A DNA stretch of 64,000 bases from Gammaproteobacteria bacterium (GTDB lineage: Bacteria; Pseudomonadota; Gammaproteobacteria; Enterobacterales; Neiellaceae): assembly GCA_017425245.1 (NCBI GenBank), contig JAFOOX010000052.1, positions 1-64,000 on the forward strand, given 5' to 3'. Positions 45,524 to 54,234 of this stretch are shown here, piece by piece (positions within the stretch are counted from its first letter, which is position 1; every line of letters begins with the position of its first letter). The notes below the pieces were generated by a model that ran no database searches, had not been told where the DNA came from, and was given only the letters and a program-made list of their open reading frames with translations. A program made the translations under genes and the position numbers.

Positions 45524-46093
45524 ATGAGGCTGTTCCGTGTCAGCGGCGACATTCAGCACTACGGCGCCTTGGTGTTATCGCGAGCCACGGCCAAGCAATT
45601 GCCATTGCCGGCCGCCTTGATCATGGGGCAACCGTTGCAGGAACTATGGCCGGCAGACGCCACACTGCAGCAAAGCGTCGCCCCTGGTTTGAGCGTGAAC
45701 GCCCTTGGCGATCTGGCCGCCGTCGGACCCACCGGTTTTGCCGCGTCCCCACGGGCCAGGGCAGTACTCGAGCCAACCTTGGCCGACCTTGCCGAGTTTT
45801 TGCCAGCCCGCCTCGGCGATGAGGAATGGGCGGTGGTCAACATCATCAATCGGGAGCACGCACTGGTGCCCGAAGCCAGCCAACGCGACGACAGCGTTGG
45901 CGGCGCCAAGGTGTGGCTCCGGGCCGTCTTTGACACCACCAAGATTCGCGATGCCCGCTCCTTCCGCGACCCCACCTATGGCACAGCCATGCTCACCAGC
46001 GATGCTAGCGGCAGCCTCCATGAGCTGGTGGATATGGCAGGGTTGACTGGGTTAAAGTTCGCAGAGATGGCAGTTCGCCCTGTTGAAAGTTGA
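45524..46093 (+). CDS. Imm11-like (DUF1629) immunity protein
   Basis: 189 residues from the ATG 2 bp after the toxin stop. The general pattern of imm11/DUF1629 proteins is visible: a central WAVVNIINREHALVPEAS, VFDTTKIRDARSFRDPTYG and an end LVDMAGLTGLKFAEMAVRP. Imm11 proteins are found next to polymorphic toxins, including AHH nucleases. It is expected to bind and neutralise the toxin. Family assignment rests on this motif pattern. Confidence 0.72.
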   Translation: MRLFRVSGDIQHYGALVLSRATAKQLPLPAALIMGQPLQELWPADATLQQSVAPGLSVNALGDLAAVGPTGFAASPRARAVLEPTLADLAEFLPARLGDEEWAVVNIINREHALVPEASQRDDSVGGAKVWLRAVFDTTKIRDARSFRDPTYGTAMLTSDASGSLHELVDMAGLTGLKFAEMAVRPVES

Positions 46094-46663
46094 TCTTATC
46101 TCGCTGGACTACAGCGCAAGCTGCGGCAGGAATGCTGCCACGCTCATCTCACAGTGGATGTCGCCACCCATGAAGGTTGGCAGCCAAGGTAAGCACGGCC
46201 TCGGTGGCGAAAACGAAGTGCTTCTCACCTTGTTCAATCCTCTGCGGCACAAGGAGGGCCAAGCCTCGGACGATGGCGCCTATGAAGCGAGCGAGTACCA
46301 TCGGATTTCCTGATTGCCCGTGTTGTGCTTCGATGCCTATACTGTATTAATATACAGCCTCTGATGAGGGGTACGGGCAAGGTCAAGAAAAACGTTCAGT
46401 ATCGGAACGGCCTGAGCATGAATCGCTTGGCTGAAGATCATGGGTAAGCAGGTCAGATTTTCAGCGCAGCTGAGGGCGTTAGGTGATTAACAAGATGAAC
46501 AGGTTTGGTCTGCTAGTTCGTCCCCCCTCGCCTAGGGGCGAAAGCCCCCGGTTTCAGGCTACCTGTGCGGCGATTTGATCAACCAAGCCAGCTGGAGGCG
46601 TTCTTTGGCCTCCGCTTGTTGGTCGCAGCGATGCGCTGTGAGACTCATGGGGAGATACTTGTT
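46094..46663. other. gene-poor gap with remnant sequence between immunity and methyltransferase genes
   Basis: 570 bp without a convincing gene. It holds open but unrecognised short frames on both strands at 46100-46310, a perfect LexA-type palindrome at 46342, and a 27-codon frame at about 46363-46446 whose VQYRNGLSMNRL resembles the start of IS1595-type transposases. It looks like a patchwork of older insertions. Confidence 0.5.
46342..46357. promoter_or_regulatory. LexA (SOS) box
   Basis: CTGTATTAATATACAG fits the LexA consensus CTGT-N8-ACAG exactly and is AT-rich in the middle, as strong sites are. The nearest downstream gene on the plus strand is the methyltransferase, about 300 bp away; no typical SOS gene (umuD, imuA) is adjacent. 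Confidence 0.65.
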
Positions 46664-47878
46664 ATGATGGAAATAAAATATGTTTCGACGCTGGCTGACA
46701 AGGGGTGCAGCATGTCAGGTGGTTCAAGCCCGATCGTTATCGATCTGTTCTGTGGTGCTGGTGGGCTCAGTGAGGGCTTGCGCCAAGCGGGATTCCGGCC
46801 CGTGGTTGGCGTTGATTTTGATAAACACGCGGTCGCGACGTACCGACACAATCACCCAGGAGTTCCCGTTATAGAGGGAAACATTGAAAACGTCACTGGG
46901 GAACAGTTGATATCGTTGGCAGGAACCCCAGAAGTTGATCTAATCGCAGGAGGACCAAGTTGTCAGGGTTTTAGCACGCACGGCAAGCGCATGCAGGACG
47001 ATCCTCGCAATTTCCTATTCAAGCACTTCGTTCGCCTTGTTGACGAGGTGCGGCCCAAAATGTTCCTTATGGAAAATGTCAAAGGCATGCTGACATACGG
47101 AAAGGGGGCTTTCCGTAAGCAAATTGAAGCAGCGTTTCAAGAAATTGGCTATCGAACAGACTTTACTCAGGTTCTTGCTGCCGACTACGGTGTTCCACAG
47201 ATGCGGCATCGGATTCTTTTTATTGGAACTCGCATCGATAGTATCCGTTTGTTATTTCCGCAGCCGACTCACGGTGATGCCAAGCATGGGCTGAAGCCTT
47301 ATGTGACGGTCAAAGAGGCGATCGGTGACCTCCCGTTGATGGGAAGTGACTACAGGAGTGAATTTCGCTCTTACGCCTGCGCACCTCAAGGCTCTTATCA
47401 AGTCTATTGCCGAACAGATGCGCCGCAAAATGTTACTTTACATGTCGGGCGTCCGCTTTCTAAGCAAGCTCAGGCGCTGGCGAGACATATTGTGCAAGGT
47501 CAAGGCCTGCGGTCAGCTCCGCTTGAAGTTTTACCCGCCCGTTTCAAGAAAATGAGAACAATCTCATCCGGTGCTCTGCGTAAGGATTGTACAACTCTAT
47601 ATTATCGCCTTGATCCAGAGAAACCGTCTTATACGATTACATGCAACTACAAGAATGTGGCCTCTGGGCCTTTCCTGCATCCGTGGGAAGATCGCGCGAT
47701 CTCCCATCGCGAGGCTGCGCGATTTATGAGTTTCCCTGATCACTACCAGTTCCTTGGTGCAGGTTTTCCCAGGCAAATTGGTAACGCTGTTCCCCCCTTA
47801 CTTGGTAAAGCAATCGGTGCAGCTTTATTGCGTTCGCTGTTAGAGATTGAAACCCCTATTGTTAGCAGAGTCGCCTGA
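46664..47878 (+). CDS. DNA cytosine-5 methyltransferase of a restriction-modification system
   Basis: About 404 residues from the ATG at 46664 (GGGGAG upstream; an ATG at 46712 with AAGGGG is the alternative). m5C motifs are in order: I IDLFCGAGGLSEGL, IV GGPSCQGFSTHG with the catalytic Cys (PSC rather than PPC), VI FLMENVKGM, VIII YGVPQMRHRILFIGTR, and X QIGNAVPPLLGKA. The target-recognition region lies between VIII and X. It is adjacent to McrB- and McrC-like genes, suggesting it protects host DNA from that nuclease. AT content rises here relative to the tns genes. Confidence 0.92.
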   Translation: MMEIKYVSTLADKGCSMSGGSSPIVIDLFCGAGGLSEGLRQAGFRPVVGVDFDKHAVATYRHNHPGVPVIEGNIENVTGEQLISLAGTPEVDLIAGGPSCQGFSTHGKRMQDDPRNFLFKHFVRLVDEVRPKMFLMENVKGMLTYGKGAFRKQIEAAFQEIGYRTDFTQVLAADYGVPQMRHRILFIGTRIDSIRLLFPQPTHGDAKHGLKPYVTVKEAIGDLPLMGSDYRSEFRSYACAPQGSYQVYCRTDAPQNVTLHVGRPLSKQAQALARHIVQGQGLRSAPLEVLPARFKKMRTISSGALRKDCTTLYYRLDPEKPSYTITCNYKNVASGPFLHPWEDRAISHREAARFMSFPDHYQFLGAGFPRQIGNAVPPLLGKAIGAALLRSLLEIETPIVSRVA

Positions 47879-49419
47879 TGCCGAAGAGAATTTTAGCAGA
47901 GAGAGTTTCTCGTTCTCTGAACAATATTTGTAGCTGGCGAGAGAGTGCTAAATCTCAGGCCGCAACCCACCTTTTTCCAATGTTGGCGTTAATAGAGCGG
48001 GGCGCTGGGCAACCTCCCGGAACGGCAACACTGATGCGAGAAACTCCACACGAATTCGACTTTTGGAACAAATATTTTCGCCTTAATGATGGAGATTTAG
48101 ATAAGCCATATTTCAATCCCATTACTTTGCGCCGCGCAGAGGCTGGATTCCCACACAGTAATTCAGCAACCATCCGAAAAAACACCTTCGCTGGGAAATG
48201 GCATGCGGCCCAGCGCAATGACACAGATGATGGAGAAAACTGGATTTTGGCGGAAGACTATGCGGATATTTTTCGAGAAAAAGTTCTTAAAAAAGGGCAA
48301 AGTGCGAGCCGCGTCCCTGTTCTGGATTTGGCTGTTCTGATGTTCCGCAACGAAGAGTTTCCCGATACTGCTGATGCAAACGAGCTACAAAATCGCTTCC
48401 GGCAACAATTTCAGATGCGAAATGATGATTATGAGAAGATATTTGTTTTAAATCCAGAAGCTAACTCAAGCTTGTTCGAAGAATCGGACCAGCCACAAGA
48501 CTATGAAAGTGCGATTAAAGGGACACTTGTCGAAGACGCAAGAACAGCAACTTCTATTCCGACTTCACCTCCTATTTCTACTGTTATGAATCTGGATGAT
48601 CCTATCTTGGTTCAAGTACAAAAACTCCTTTCGCTAGGAACGTCCGGTATAATTTTCACTGGCGCTCCAGGAACGGGAAAATCTTACTACGCCAAACGGG
48701 TAGCCAAGCATCTAGTCCGGGACGTAGAGAATGACCTTTTCAAAGTGCAGTTCCATCCCTCGTACGGATATGAAGATTTTGTAGAAGGTTATCGGCCAGA
48801 CCAAACATCCACATCTGGCTTTCAAATCGTAGACAAGACCTTCATGCTCGCTTGCGCTCGCGCCACAGAATTGAAGCCTACAAACGGTCTAGTTGTATTG
48901 ATTGTGGACGAGATTAACCGTGGGGATCCGGCTCGCATCTTTGGCGAGTTGCTAACCTACATTGAACGCACCTATCGCGGCGAGAACTTTACGCTCCCGT
49001 TTTCAGGAAGAGTTGCATCAGTACCTGATAATCTCATTTTTTTGGGTACCATGAACCCTTATGATCGTAGCATTTCACAGGTGGACGCGGCCTTTGTTCG
49101 CCGCTTCGATCATATAGAGGTTGCACCTTCGAGAGAAGTTGCGGAAGAGCTCTTAGAAAGGACTGGTTGCTTTACTGCAAGTCAAATTAACCTGATCGGC
49201 AGTTGGTTCGAGACACTTCAAAAAATGGTTCCATTTGGGATTGGGCACTCTTTCTTTGCAGATATAAAAAACCTTGAGCATCTAAAGCTTGTCTGGCGAT
49301 ATCGAATGAGGCCCAGCGCTCAGCATGCGATCGAGCTAAACGACGGTGCAATCGGTGACGTGACATCCAGCTTTGATGCTTTGATCCGGCGGATCGAAGG
49401 CGCTGCAGATGATGCCTAA
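47878..49419 (+). CDS. McrB-like AAA+ GTPase restriction subunit
   Basis: 513 residues. Residues 1-~230 form an unrecognised, probably DNA-recognising region (not the McrB methyl-binding domain as far as can be seen). Residues ~250-450 are the McrB-type AAA+ motor: IIFTGAPGTGKSYYAK, VVLIVDEINRGDPARIFGEL and the McrB signature MNPYDRSISQVDAAFVRRFD. It starts at the last base of the methyltransferase stop codon (TGATG). The pairing of a McrB-like motor with a m5C methyltransferase is known in LlaJI- and BsuMI-type systems. Confidence 0.9.
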   Translation: MPKRILAERVSRSLNNICSWRESAKSQAATHLFPMLALIERGAGQPPGTATLMRETPHEFDFWNKYFRLNDGDLDKPYFNPITLRRAEAGFPHSNSATIRKNTFAGKWHAAQRNDTDDGENWILAEDYADIFREKVLKKGQSASRVPVLDLAVLMFRNEEFPDTADANELQNRFRQQFQMRNDDYEKIFVLNPEANSSLFEESDQPQDYESAIKGTLVEDARTATSIPTSPPISTVMNLDDPILVQVQKLLSLGTSGIIFTGAPGTGKSYYAKRVAKHLVRDVENDLFKVQFHPSYGYEDFVEGYRPDQTSTSGFQIVDKTFMLACARATELKPTNGLVVLIVDEINRGDPARIFGELLTYIERTYRGENFTLPFSGRVASVPDNLIFLGTMNPYDRSISQVDAAFVRRFDHIEVAPSREVAEELLERTGCFTASQINLIGSWFETLQKMVPFGIGHSFFADIKNLEHLKLVWRYRMRPSAQHAIELNDGAIGDVTSSFDALIRRIEGAADDA

Positions 49420-50671
49420 GATCATTGAATGTGAAGAGTTTGAGGAGCTCTCGGTACGATTGAGCATGCTGCTCAAAGACGGAGAGCTCAAGCTCGACGA
49501 GCGCATCACTACGAAGGGATATCTTGCCGCAGCGATGAAAGGTGGTCAGATCACTCTGCGCGCTACTAGGTATGTCGGAACCATTCCTCTAACATCTGAA
49601 ATTTCTATCCGCATAAAACCACGTGCGACTATAGCAAACTTGTCTTACATGCTCGTTAGGTCCGGGATTATACCGACAGCGATATTAGGGTTCTCTAGGG
49701 GCTATCTCCCTAGGTTCACATCTGTCTGCAACACAGAGAAAATATATGGTCGTTCTCTAATTGATGGGGCAAAGCTGATCGCCAAACGAGGCTTCATGAA
49801 AGAATATATTCGACCGCCAAGACCATCACCATGGAGGGGCCGTTTGCTAACATCCGATACTATTAGAAGACACGCGTCTAAAGGTGTACGGTATCGCCAT
49901 GAGTTTGACCACAGTACACTTTCGCCTTCCACCATCGAGAACATCGCGCTGAAAATGGCGATATCACAAACAAAGGACTGGTTCCAAGCCAACGATATCC
50001 GTAATCCCATAATTGGAGAAGCCAAGACGCTTCTCAACGATCTGTGGCCAGTGGAAAACTGGGATGGACGGAATTTTGACCTGTTATCTCGTCTTGCCCA
50101 GCGTATCCGTACCTTATCCCCTCAACTGCCACACTATCGCGATCCACTATGGGCTTCATTCATGATTCTTCAAAGCACTCTTCCAGAGGTTGCACTCGAT
50201 GGGTTTGTTCGGCTGGACTCGCTAATAGTTGATGTTTCTTCCGTTTTCGAATCATATCTCCGAAAAGAGCTTACTGAGGGCTTGCGGCCATGGGGTTATC
50301 TTGTAGAAGATGGAAATAGAGCTCCTTCGCCACTTTTTTCAGATGCGAAGACTTTCACTGTTCATCCTGACATCATCATAAAAAAGGACGGCGCGATCGT
50401 CGCGCTTCTCGATGCGAAGTACAAGCCAGCCCCCAAGGACCAAGATCGCTACGAAGTGCTTTCATTCATGGATGCAACAGGTGTTAGCCTTGGTGGCTTT
50501 GTCTGCCCAGCTATAGAAAATGATACATCCCGTTACCTCGGCGAAACTGCGTCTGGAAAACGGCTCTTTTCCTTTAGATATGATCTAAGCGTAGCTGACC
50601 CCACAACAGAGTCTGAACGCTTCTCACAAAACGTTCTGAGAATGTTAAAAGGCGAACGTACGTTCATCTGA
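49409..50671 (+). CDS. McrC-like nuclease subunit
   Basis: 420 residues, overlapping the McrB gene by 11 bp. The C-terminal PD-(D/E)xK nuclease is visible: FTVHPDIIIKKDGAIVALLD followed by AKYKPAPKD. The N-terminal half has the McrC beta-domain pattern (KGGQITLRATRYVG, ISIRIKPR). McrC stimulates McrB GTPase and cuts DNA after translocation. The GC content is well below that of the flanking genome. Confidence 0.9.
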   Translation: MMPKIIECEEFEELSVRLSMLLKDGELKLDERITTKGYLAAAMKGGQITLRATRYVGTIPLTSEISIRIKPRATIANLSYMLVRSGIIPTAILGFSRGYLPRFTSVCNTEKIYGRSLIDGAKLIAKRGFMKEYIRPPRPSPWRGRLLTSDTIRRHASKGVRYRHEFDHSTLSPSTIENIALKMAISQTKDWFQANDIRNPIIGEAKTLLNDLWPVENWDGRNFDLLSRLAQRIRTLSPQLPHYRDPLWASFMILQSTLPEVALDGFVRLDSLIVDVSSVFESYLRKELTEGLRPWGYLVEDGNRAPSPLFSDAKTFTVHPDIIIKKDGAIVALLDAKYKPAPKDQDRYEVLSFMDATGVSLGGFVCPAIENDTSRYLGETASGKRLFSFRYDLSVADPTTESERFSQNVLRMLKGERTFI

Positions 50672-50795
50672 CTAGAGCTCGCTCTAACAGTCAGTCCATA
50701 GGCACGGAGCTCATTTGCCCAGCCAGAGTTTAGTTACCACCCTTAGATGGATTTGCACATTAGTTCGCTGATCACACGGACCCCGGCATTTAATC

Positions 50796-52550
50796 CTACC
50801 CCAACTTCCTCTTGATCACCGACGCCAAGCCAGCAGCATCTGTCCAGATGTGCGCCAAGGGTAGAATGCGTTTGGCATGGTTGAGCACAGGAACATGCTT
50901 CCAGCGGCCTTCGGCTGTGGCCACTAGGGTCAAAATTTCGGCAAGGTCTTGGTCATTGATGTAGTCACCGGTCAGTGGTAGCAGGAGAGCGGCGCAGCAG
51001 CTATCGCTCGGTCGCTGCTCAAACTCGACAAATGTCGCTTTGTGCTGCCCCACTTTGATGTCGGCGATGACGACCTGCCGGCGCGTTGGCTCTGGCTGGA
51101 ATCGGAGGTATGACCATTGGCGCTTATCAACCAGCTTGGTCAATGGTATCAGCCAAGGATGAGGCGCAGAGGTACGGATTTGGACGGTCAGGCCATCCTC
51201 AGGATTGGACGTAAGCTCAGCCAAAAGCCGGCTGCTTTCGACAAAGCGGTTGTCAGGCGCTACTTGATCGTTTTTTTTGTCGTCCGTGTTTTTGATCACC
51301 AGGTTGGCAGAGGTAACTCTGTTGTGATTGCCCGACCGCTTCCCAGTTCCCATGGCTGCGGTCGGCTCGTCCAGTGTGATGCGTTTCCTGCCTTGGCCCG
51401 GATAGTCGCTGCGGTGCTTAGGCTGGACCACTTCTACGAGAGATGTAGCAGGAAAGCGATGCTCGGCACTGCGAATCTCGACGCGTCTGATCGCGCTGTC
51501 TGGCTCCAGTCTGCTTTGCAGGTAGCCATCGGCGGCTGCCCGGGCTGGCCCTGGGTAGACGACCCGTTGCCCGTCTTGCCGGTCTTCGCTAGCCACCAGA
51601 CTGGCCTCTACACCTGCCCGTAACACCAGTTTGTTGAATGGGAACTGCGCACCACACTGCTCGATGGCGAGCACCAGCAGGCGCTCTCGGCTCCTATCAA
51701 TCTTGATCCTCAATCCACGCGCTTTCCAGTGGGTCGTATCCACCGGTAGCTGCGCCATTTTCGGGTAGATCTCTCTGGCCCCCTGGGCAGCTTGGTCATA
51801 AACCGATGCGAGCACAGACTGAAGTGCGCCTCGCGCACGTTCGCTCAACAGGATACGGCCAAGGCTGTAACCATCCAGACGGGTATATCCGTCGGGCCAG
51901 TCGAGACTGACGGTTCGGCATATGTCATCGTCGTCTGTCCGTTCATCACAGCTGCTCGCATTGAATGGCGGGTCCTCAGGTTTAGACAGTTCCCCCGTCC
52001 AGATCGCTTTGGCTGTTGTGCTTGAGGTGCAGTAGTAGAAGCGCAACAACTCCATGGCCGGCACCACGACCTCAGGCAGCCCAGGAAAATCCAGCAACAG
52101 GAAGTGGCTTTTTAGGCCCACCGCGCCCAGTTCCCATACCGTCTTGGGAATCACGTAGCTGCCGTTTCTCGCTTGACCGCCGACGATGACGCTGACCCAA
52201 GAATGGTCAAAGACGGGCAACTGAACGTTATTCAATCTGGGGAGAGTGTTCCTGGCCAAGCTCAGCCCGTGTTGCCAGAGCGAACCGATCTGGAGCAAGA
52301 CCAGCTGCCCTACACCGATCAAGACGGATTTGGTGATGGTGCGATCGACATCATCCGGTTTGGCACGCTGCCAGTCAGCGCCAGGCTTGAGAGGACTTAG
52401 AAGGATCCTGACCTGATGTTCCGTTGGGTTCTGTCCCCCACGCACCAGAGGGCCAAACCAGTTGATGTGCCAGACACGGGGAGCCTGGTTTGGATCTGCA
52501 TCCAGCTCTTCAAACTCTTTGACTCTGTAGGATCCGTGTCGGCTGGTCAT
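50796..52550 (-). CDS. tnsE: TnsE-like transposition protein
   Basis: About 584 residues from the ATG at 52550 (AAGGA 5 nt upstream; an upstream TTG at 52571 is possible). The N-terminus (PRVWHINWFGPL, RILLSPLKPGADW) and the C-terminal region (VVIADIKVGQHKATFVEFEQ, LLPLTGDYINDQDLAEILTL, ATAEGRW) resemble Tn7 TnsE including its C-terminal domain, as compared from memory. TnsE directs insertion to mobile plasmids and replication forks. It faces inward from the right end and is convergent with the cargo, instead of following tnsD as in Tn7. The family call is moderately sure; the placement inside a tns element supports it. Confidence 0.65.
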   Translation of the reverse strand: MTSRHGSYRVKEFEELDADPNQAPRVWHINWFGPLVRGGQNPTEHQVRILLSPLKPGADWQRAKPDDVDRTITKSVLIGVGQLVLLQIGSLWQHGLSLARNTLPRLNNVQLPVFDHSWVSVIVGGQARNGSYVIPKTVWELGAVGLKSHFLLLDFPGLPEVVVPAMELLRFYYCTSSTTAKAIWTGELSKPEDPPFNASSCDERTDDDDICRTVSLDWPDGYTRLDGYSLGRILLSERARGALQSVLASVYDQAAQGAREIYPKMAQLPVDTTHWKARGLRIKIDRSRERLLVLAIEQCGAQFPFNKLVLRAGVEASLVASEDRQDGQRVVYPGPARAAADGYLQSRLEPDSAIRRVEIRSAEHRFPATSLVEVVQPKHRSDYPGQGRKRITLDEPTAAMGTGKRSGNHNRVTSANLVIKNTDDKKNDQVAPDNRFVESSRLLAELTSNPEDGLTVQIRTSAPHPWLIPLTKLVDKRQWSYLRFQPEPTRRQVVIADIKVGQHKATFVEFEQRPSDSCCAALLLPLTGDYINDQDLAEILTLVATAEGRWKHVPVLNHAKRILPLAHIWTDAAGLASVIKRKLG

Positions 52551-52584
52551 GGGCGTCCTTGCCATTCTCAACGATTGTTGTGAG

Positions 52585-52628
52585 TCTCAAATAGCGTTGG
52601 TCATTATCAAATAGTGTGGTAACCCACA
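52585..52628. repeat. transposon right end with two TnsB-binding-type repeats
   Basis: TCTCAAATAGCGTTGGT (52585-52601) and TATCAAATAGTGTGGTA (52605-52621) are 20 bp apart, followed by the tip ACCCACA. The same end occurs at 40130-40173 in the remnant copy. Confidence 0.78.
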
Positions 52629-53584
52629 ACTGTCTCCCCTGCCGCCTGTTTATCTGCGTGATAACTTGACCTGACGAGCGGGCCACAGGCGGCCTGGCTA
52701 AAGCCGATCGCCAAAGCTTCATCGCGGAACTGGTCAAATTCGGCGGGGGTTACGAACCTGAGCACCGGCAGATGGTGGTGGCTCGGCTGCAGGTACTGGC
52801 CGACGGTGAGCATCTCAACATCGTGAGCGCGCAGATCGCGGATCACCTGCAGCAGCTCATCGTTCTCTTCACCCAGCCCAACCATCAGCCCGGACTTGGT
52901 GGGGATGCCGGGATAGCGCTGCTTGAACTTTTTCAGCAGATCCAGCGACCACTGATAGTCAGCGCCAGGGCGGGCCATCTTGTACAGGCGCGGAATGGTT
53001 TCAAGGTTGTGGTTGAGCACATCCGGCAGGGCTTCACCCAGCGCATCGAGGGCGACATCCATACGACCACGGAAATCGGGCACCAGGATCTCGATCTTGA
53101 TGTGGGGGCTGAGCGCCCGCACTTCGCGCACACACTCGGCAAAGTGGCTGGCACCGCCATCACGCAAGTCATCGCGGTCGACCGAGGTGATCACCACATA
53201 CTTGAGCTTCATGTCACGGATGGTTTCGGCCAGCTTGCGCGGCTCCTCGGGGTCGAGCGGCAGTGGCTTGCCATGGCCGACGTCGCAGAAGGGGCAGCGG
53301 CGGGTGCAGATGGCCCCCATGATCATGAAGGTGGCGGTGCCGTGGTTGAAACACTCCGGCAGGTTGGGGCAGGAAGCCTCCTCACACACCGAGTGCAGGC
53401 CATGGCTACGCAGCGCCTGCTTGATCTCGTCGATGCGCTGAGTGCTGGCGGGCAGCCGCACCTTCATCCACTCCGGCTTGCGCAGGGTCGGCGCCGCTTC
53501 AGTATCCACCTTGACCGGGATCAGGGCCAGTTTGTCGGCATCACGCAGTTTGACGCCGGCTTGGCGGTGCAGTTTTTCGCTCAT
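52607..53584 (-). CDS. lipA: lipoyl synthase LipA, C-terminus altered by transposon insertion
   Basis: 325 residues, a radical-SAM enzyme that inserts sulfur into octanoyl groups. Both iron-sulfur clusters are visible: [12 protein letters not shown] (auxiliary) and CTRRCPFC (radical-SAM), with the conserved C-terminal RSSYHAD serine. After AAGETV the reading frame enters the Tn7-like right end and ends VGYHTI-stop at 52607, so about the last six residues are transposon-encoded. Conserved functional residues are all intact. It follows lipB with a 4-bp overlap. Confidence 0.95.
   Translation of the reverse strand: MSEKLHRQAGVKLRDADKLALIPVKVDTEAAPTLRKPEWMKVRLPASTQRIDEIKQALRSHGLHSVCEEASCPNLPECFNHGTATFMIMGAICTRRCPFCDVGHGKPLPLDPEEPRKLAETIRDMKLKYVVITSVDRDDLRDGGASHFAECVREVRALSPHIKIEILVPDFRGRMDVALDALGEALPDVLNHNLETIPRLYKMARPGADYQWSLDLLKKFKQRYPGIPTKSGLMVGLGEENDELLQVIRDLRAHDVEMLTVGQYLQPSHHHLPVLRFVTPAEFDQFRDEALAIGFSQAACGPLVRSSYHADKQAAGETVVGYHTI
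52629..52633. repeat. target-site flank at the right end of the Tn7-like element
   Basis: ACTGT directly after the CCCACA tip, inside the lipA codons for Thr-Val. The 5 bp at the other end are ACAGT; the one-base difference is central. Confidence 0.55.
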
Positions 53585-54234
53585 GGCACAAAGGCTTCCT
53601 GAGTAACAGCGAGGTCAGTGATAGCCAGACGGCTGGCCAGGATGTGGGTGAGATCGCGCCCCACCCGGGCAACATCGGCGGGGCCGCCGAGATCGCTCAG
53701 CTGGGTCATACGCAGCCCGGCGTAACCGCAAGGGTTGATGCGCAAAAAAGGTTCAAGATCCATGGCCACATTGAGCGCCAGCCCGTGAAAGGCGCAGCCG
53801 CGCCGAATGCGCAGCCCCAGCGAGGCGATCTTGGCGTCATCGACGTAAACGCCGGGGGCATCGCATTTGGCATAGGCGCTGATGCCGTAGCCAGCCAGCA
53901 GTTCGACCAGCGATTGTTCCAGCAGGCTGACCATGGCCCGCGCCCCCAGCCCTAAGCGGCGCAGATCAAACAGGGTGTAGGCCATCAGCTGACCGGGGCC
54001 GTGGTAGGTGACCTGACCGCCCCGGTCCACCTGCACCACCTCAATATCACCGGGGGCGAGCAGATGCTCAGGTTTGGCCGCCTGGCCGAGGGTGAACACC
54101 GGCGGGTGCTGGGTCAGCCACAGTTCATCAGCAGTGTCAGCATTACGGCGGTCGGTGAAGGCCTGCATCGCCGCCCAGCAGGGAGCATAGGCTTGCACGC
54201 CGGGCTCACGCACCAGCAGCGGGGCGCCGGCCAT
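53581..54234 (-). CDS. lipB: lipoate-protein ligase B / octanoyltransferase LipB
   Basis: 217 residues from the ATG at 54234, which overlaps the ybeD stop (TGATG); the longer frame upstream is Arg/Gly-rich shadow sequence. The family motif [16 protein letters not shown] and the catalytic Cys region [15 protein letters not shown] plus [16 protein letters not shown] are present. It moves octanoate from acyl carrier protein to lipoyl domains. Confidence 0.95.
   Translation of the reverse strand: MAGAPLLVREPGVQAYAPCWAAMQAFTDRRNADTADELWLTQHPPVFTLGQAAKPEHLLAPGDIEVVQVDRGGQVTYHGPGQLMAYTLFDLRRLGLGARAMVSLLEQSLVELLAGYGISAYAKCDAPGVYVDDAKIASLGLRIRRGCAFHGLALNVAMDLEPFLRINPCGYAGLRMTQLSDLGGPADVARVGRDLTHILASRLAITDLAVTQEAFVP

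Larger units (their letters stand above)
40179..52628. mobile_element. Tn7-like transposon with toxin-immunity and McrBC-type restriction cargo (copy 2)
   Basis: The element runs from TGTGAACTACAG to CTACTT-like inner repeats and ends GGTAACCCACA, about 12.45 kb. It encodes tnsA, tnsB, tnsC and tniQ at the left, then cargo (AHH nuclease, Imm11-like protein, m5C methyltransferase, McrB- and McrC-like proteins), and a TnsE-like gene reading inward from the right end. Its right end is adjacent to and within the end of lipA. Both ends share a TATTTGATAA core. The GC content of the restriction genes is lower than the rest. Left-to-right order and the right end facing the target gene are as in Tn7 at glmS. 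Confidence 0.88.

Noticed and set aside
46094-46313. Frames in the gap after the immunity gene
   Set aside because: Open on both strands but with no ribosome-binding site, family match or coding bias; treated as remnant sequence.
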